Shown piece after piece: positions 62,301 through 64,000 of a DNA stretch of 64,000 nt. Below the pieces are notes generated by a model. The model saw nothing but the letters and a program-made list of their open reading frames with translations. It searched no databases and was not told the origin of the DNA. The DNA is taken from assembly GCA_020634855.1 (NCBI GenBank), contig JACKAU010000024.1, forward strand, positions 1-64,000, in the 5' to 3' direction. The position numbers and the translations under genes were made by a program. Position 1 is the first letter of the stretch. Every line of letters starts with the position of its first letter. The stretch is from Anaerolineales bacterium (lineage in GTDB: Bacteria; Chloroflexota; Anaerolineae; 4572-78; J111).

Positions 62301-63315
62301 GAGCATGGGGATTAACATAGCGATTCCGGTTGCCTTGAAAAATGAATACAGCCGAGGCGGTGGTTTCAGTTAAGGTTCGAAATTTGCTTTCACTCGCTAC
62401 CAGGGCGGCTTCATCTCGCTTACGTGAAGTGATATTACGAAAAATAGTCAGAATAGCCGGTTGGCCTTCATGTATAATCGGTACAGCGGCGATTTCAACC
62501 GTGATCACTACTCCATCGACCCTAATTAATTTCTGTTCTATCAGCGAGGTGCTGACGCCTTCGGTTTCAGTGCGCTGGATACGGGTTTTAACCGCGTCTA
62601 AATCGTCAGGATGTATAAAATCAAAGACTGATCGGCCGACCAAATCCTCCGGGCAACAAACCCCAAAAAGTTTGGCTCCAGCCGGATTAATGTGGACGAT
62701 TTTGCGATCAATATGAATGACGATGCTGTCAAATGACAGCTCGATCAGGCGGCGGTAACGGGCTTCACTATTTTTTAGATTTTCCTCGATCCGTTTGGAC
62801 TCAACCATCGAGTCCTTGATCCGCTGATAAGCTCTGGCATTTTTTAACGAAAGTGCGGCCTGTGCCGAGAGTATTTGAAGCGACTCAAATAATTCAGAGG
62901 GTAGGGCTGGCCAACGCTCTAAATAGAGCATTCCACTTAGCTCTTGACCCGCCAAAAGCGGATAAATAATAAAAAAGGGAGGTTGGGGTGGTTTGTTCTG
63001 GTATTGAGAGGTTAAAGCGGCTTCGCCCGTTAAATAGACCACTTTCTCTTTGGTGCGGATGACTCGTTCAACAAAGGCCATCGAAACCGGCAAGTGGTCT
63101 TCAATCGATCTGGCCTGTAAAACGTCGATCCGGTCTTGGTCAGCCCGGCCGGTGGCCTCAATAACCCATTGCTTTTGGTGTTCCAGCAAAACCATTGCCA
63201 CACGGGCGTCCGTTTGCTGAAGGATGATTTTAACGAAGGTCTCCAGCAAGCCGGCTATTTCTAACTCTTTAGATATGGTCTGAGACGCCTGAACCAATGA
63301 ACCCCAGTCTAGCAT
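59386..63315 (-). CDS. NarX-type multi-sensor histidine kinase (GAF/PAS array)
   Basis: The protein is 1309 aa from ATG 63315, with GAGGAG five bases ahead. Domain order by eye: GAF (about 15-175), PAS (190-310), PAS (315-435), GAF (465-625), GAF (645-800), PAS (845-970), GAF (980-1125), HisKA_3 (H-box HHLARGLHDSVTQSIYSIG) and HATPase (N-box EALWNVIKHAEAHRV, G1 IEDDGIGFD, MGLRSIYERADLLNG). No membrane segment, so it senses cytoplasmic ligands or redox state. Partner of the NarL-type regulator at 58574. Confidence 0.93.
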   Translation of the reverse strand: MLDWGSLVQASQTISKELEIAGLLETFVKIILQQTDARVAMVLLEHQKQWVIEATGRADQDRIDVLQARSIEDHLPVSMAFVERVIRTKEKVVYLTGEAALTSQYQNKPPQPPFFIIYPLLAGQELSGMLYLERWPALPSELFESLQILSAQAALSLKNARAYQRIKDSMVESKRIEENLKNSEARYRRLIELSFDSIVIHIDRKIVHINPAGAKLFGVCCPEDLVGRSVFDFIHPDDLDAVKTRIQRTETEGVSTSLIEQKLIRVDGVVITVEIAAVPIIHEGQPAILTIFRNITSRKRDEAALVASESKFRTLTETTASAVFIFQGNRNRYVNPHAQVITGYTEAELLAMNFWDIVHPDHRDLVRDRGLARQQGQPVQNRYEIKILTKDGSPRWIEATLGAIEFEGQPAVLGTSFDITDRKKIEAEREQLLQAERSQRLLSDTLGQVILAVASHIRLEEVFNEILTQAQRIIAYDAADVALLNNKALQVVHWQGYEKYDGEEAVSQLTQQVPDFPLMAVLVRTRQPVIIADTHKHPQWIIVKDFEWIRSFIGLPLCLGDRVLGVLHLMGDSPGRFSSKDLKYLQLIGQAAAIAIENARLYEQAQRELAERKQTEQALIKTNQQLLALQHAGATLAISLDSQHVLDTISLEMTNLIDVQGCIIYRWDSQANTIAVAARYNVAPDRSIMYGEDWLDDYPVIKQVLISRRAEQINIDQSNLIDSDLAYVKALTAKTILVLAMEFQDALFGAAVLIEQKSTRTFDYDEIALAQFLANQAATALENARLFEETKREMAERQQAEAALKESETNLRAIFDNSLQAFILIDPNHIIRAINKAAQYGLRLVTKNNVTVGDNFLNIVLPEDLEDVCQNFDRALRGESTLLEYKIKLREIEYWIECHYDPVLDEQDQIIGVCFSGIDVSERQKAAETIRANETRLRQEMQTLLQNTQALVSRFNSAELLESIVNRAKKLMRASGSVVILLSQDGQQLERITPKRFDLSGHDSQQLLSQGSLIEEALTSQEVQVCDLGYADRQMRLLQSLLQVPDTSTLICTPLVIHNTNLGVLLLWRDEPFTEHELHMTSAFASQAALGLENARLYHRNQQLAIQQERHHLARGLHDSVTQSIYSIGLAAETALKFLGDGSDHKSRQPIEYIRSLSKTSLTEMREHLYRLHPAPLQEKELVSALQDHCDQLANQYELEINFKTNLVAPLTLDQQDGLYYIAREALWNVIKHAEAHRVEMTLTQDSNDIILSIEDDGIGFDLAALNQNETMGLRSIYERADLLNGYAIPQSKPGHGTRLVITIPVESE

Positions 63316-63350
63316 TTTCTCTCCTCTTTTCCGGCGTAGTCCAGCCACAA

Positions 63351-63384
63351 AAATAGAGCCAATTACAAATTAACTGGCTCTATT
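63351..63384 (-). terminator. Terminator of the surface-protein gene, overlapping the next promoter
   Basis: AATAGAGCCA (63352-63361) and TGGCTCTATT (63375-63384) form a 10-bp perfect stem, followed on the minus strand by TTTTTG. It lies about 50 bases past the stop of the gene at 63431. Confidence 0.75.
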
Positions 63385-63390
63385 ATAGCA
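63382..63390 (-). promoter_or_regulatory. Extended -10 promoter of the NarX-type kinase
   Basis: TGCTATAAT is read on the minus strand from 63390 to 63382, about 70 bases ahead of the ATG at 63315. Three bases of the -10 box are also part of the terminator stem of the upstream gene. Confidence 0.6.
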
Positions 63391-63430
63391 GATAAATGGA
63401 GTTGTGTAAGTTAGACTTTTGGCGGATTTT

Positions 63431-64000
63431 TTATTTGGCCCAGGTTAAAGACACATCATCCACATACATTGCGGTCGGCAGCCCGGTTCGACCACGATTG
63501 AAGACGCCAAAGTAGATGTAAACCGTCTGTCCCTTCAAATCGGATAAGTCAAACGTGCGGGTTTCCCAGGTCTGGCTGTTGCTTAATTCGCGGGATAAGG
63601 TTCTGATAACGTGGAAGTTCCGATCGAGCACGAGAATATTTTGCGCGTCGACTCCCTGCGAGTCCTGGCTGATCGGGAAAATGTGGGCGGTGAGTGTCGC
63701 TTGAGTGGCTTCCGGTGGGATCGTCACTTCTTGCCAGGCCGAAGTGAAACTGAAAATATCCCGGCCGTCGGTAATGCCTAACTTGAGGCCGCGGCTGCCG
63801 TTTATACCCTGCCCGGAAGCAATACTGCCCCGTACCGGCGTATCGCCAAAAATCCAACCCTCGTCATTTTCAAAATCGCCATTCACGATAAGATCGCCGG
63901 CTAAAACTATCGGTGGTTGGGTGGTCGGTTGGGTGGTTGGTTCGGTTGTCGGTTGGGTGGTGGGTTGGGTGGTCGGTTCGGTCGTTGGTTGGGTGGTCGG
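63431..64000 (-). CDS. C-terminal part of a Thr/Pro-linker surface protein with a carbohydrate-binding-like domain
   Basis: The gene runs off the end of the window; no start is inside. The visible 189 residues begin with a repeating TTQPTTEP linker of the kind used by Chloroflexota surface proteins (63890-64000). They end in a beta-sandwich domain of the CBM4/9 or Galactose-binding-like type (NGDFENDEGWIFGDT, EVTIPPEATQATLTAHI, MYVDDVSLTW). The initial 151-aa frame at 63886 is not a true start: that GTG is an internal Val of IVNGDFEN. Stop at 63431, with a terminator about 50 bases on. Confidence 0.75.
   Translation of the reverse strand, partial: PTTQPTTEPTTQPTTQPTTEPTTQPTTQPPIVLAGDLIVNGDFENDEGWIFGDTPVRGSIASGQGINGSRGLKLGITDGRDIFSFTSAWQEVTIPPEATQATLTAHIFPISQDSQGVDAQNILVLDRNFHVIRTLSRELSNSQTWETRTFDLSDLKGQTVYIYFGVFNRGRTGLPTAMYVDDVSLTWAK

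Noticed and set aside
63431..63886. Complete 151-aa protein starting at GTG 63886
   Set aside because: The frame continues upstream through a Thr/Pro linker to the window edge, so the GTG is an internal valine.

Overview
The window looks like a chromosomal segment of a Chloroflexota bacterium (Anaerolineae/Ardenticatenia-like, possibly filamentous). This is an inference from gene content and style: many large GAF/PAS sensor kinases, SLC13 permeases, a NodU-type carbamoyltransferase with two tiny membrane partners, PT/TP-rich extracytoplasmic linkers, intergenic palindromic repeats and frequent extended -10 promoters of the form TGCTATAAT. No rRNA, tRNA, CRISPR array or intact insertion sequence was seen.

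Layout. 1-8.7 kb: an SLC13 permease, a repeat-rich gap, then two paralogous unknown genes with near-identical promoters flanking a divergent PAS hybrid histidine kinase. 9.06-19.2 kb: a tightly coupled three-gene signalling operon made of an S1-S1-REC-GAF-histidine kinase, a 1.9 kaa REC-(GAF)9-HATPase protein, and a REC-(degenerate kinase fold)-winged helix regulator. 19.2-21.5 kb: carbamoyltransferase plus two small membrane proteins. 21.9-31.3 kb: housekeeping genes (topA, a PfkB sugar kinase, a leaderless recF, an OmpR/HK pair overlapping murE, msrA). 31.3-39.3 kb: palindrome array, a frameshifted glycosidase-like surface protein, uvrA, a four-helix-bundle gene bracketed by inverted decamer repeats, a PHP phosphoesterase and a small membrane protein. 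39.5-41.8 kb: a glmS ribozyme followed by glmS. 41.8-42.7 kb: an hsdM remnant and a 23-bp-phased palindrome array.

43.0-54.4 kb is the most unusual region. A textbook sigma-54 promoter (TGGCAC-N5-TTGCA) precedes two paralogous proteins with Glu/Tyr-rich leaders and Gly/Ala-rich cores, an HEVGH zincin, a 565-aa unknown protein, an AOS-like PLP enzyme, a secreted-type protein with two peptidoglycan-binding repeats and an M35-like HExxH domain, and an amidohydrolase. Immediately after come rpoN itself and an AAA+ sigma-54 activator. I infer a self-contained sigma-54 regulon whose sigma factor, activator, promoter and targets lie together. Its product is unknown; cell-envelope or secreted-protein processing is the best guess.

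54.4-64 kb: a PEP-utilising (PpsA/RPH-like) enzyme, a TPR-like membrane protein, an excisionase-type HTH protein, a NarL-type response regulator with a seven-sensor-domain NarX-type kinase, and the C-terminal part of a Thr/Pro-linker surface protein that leaves the window.
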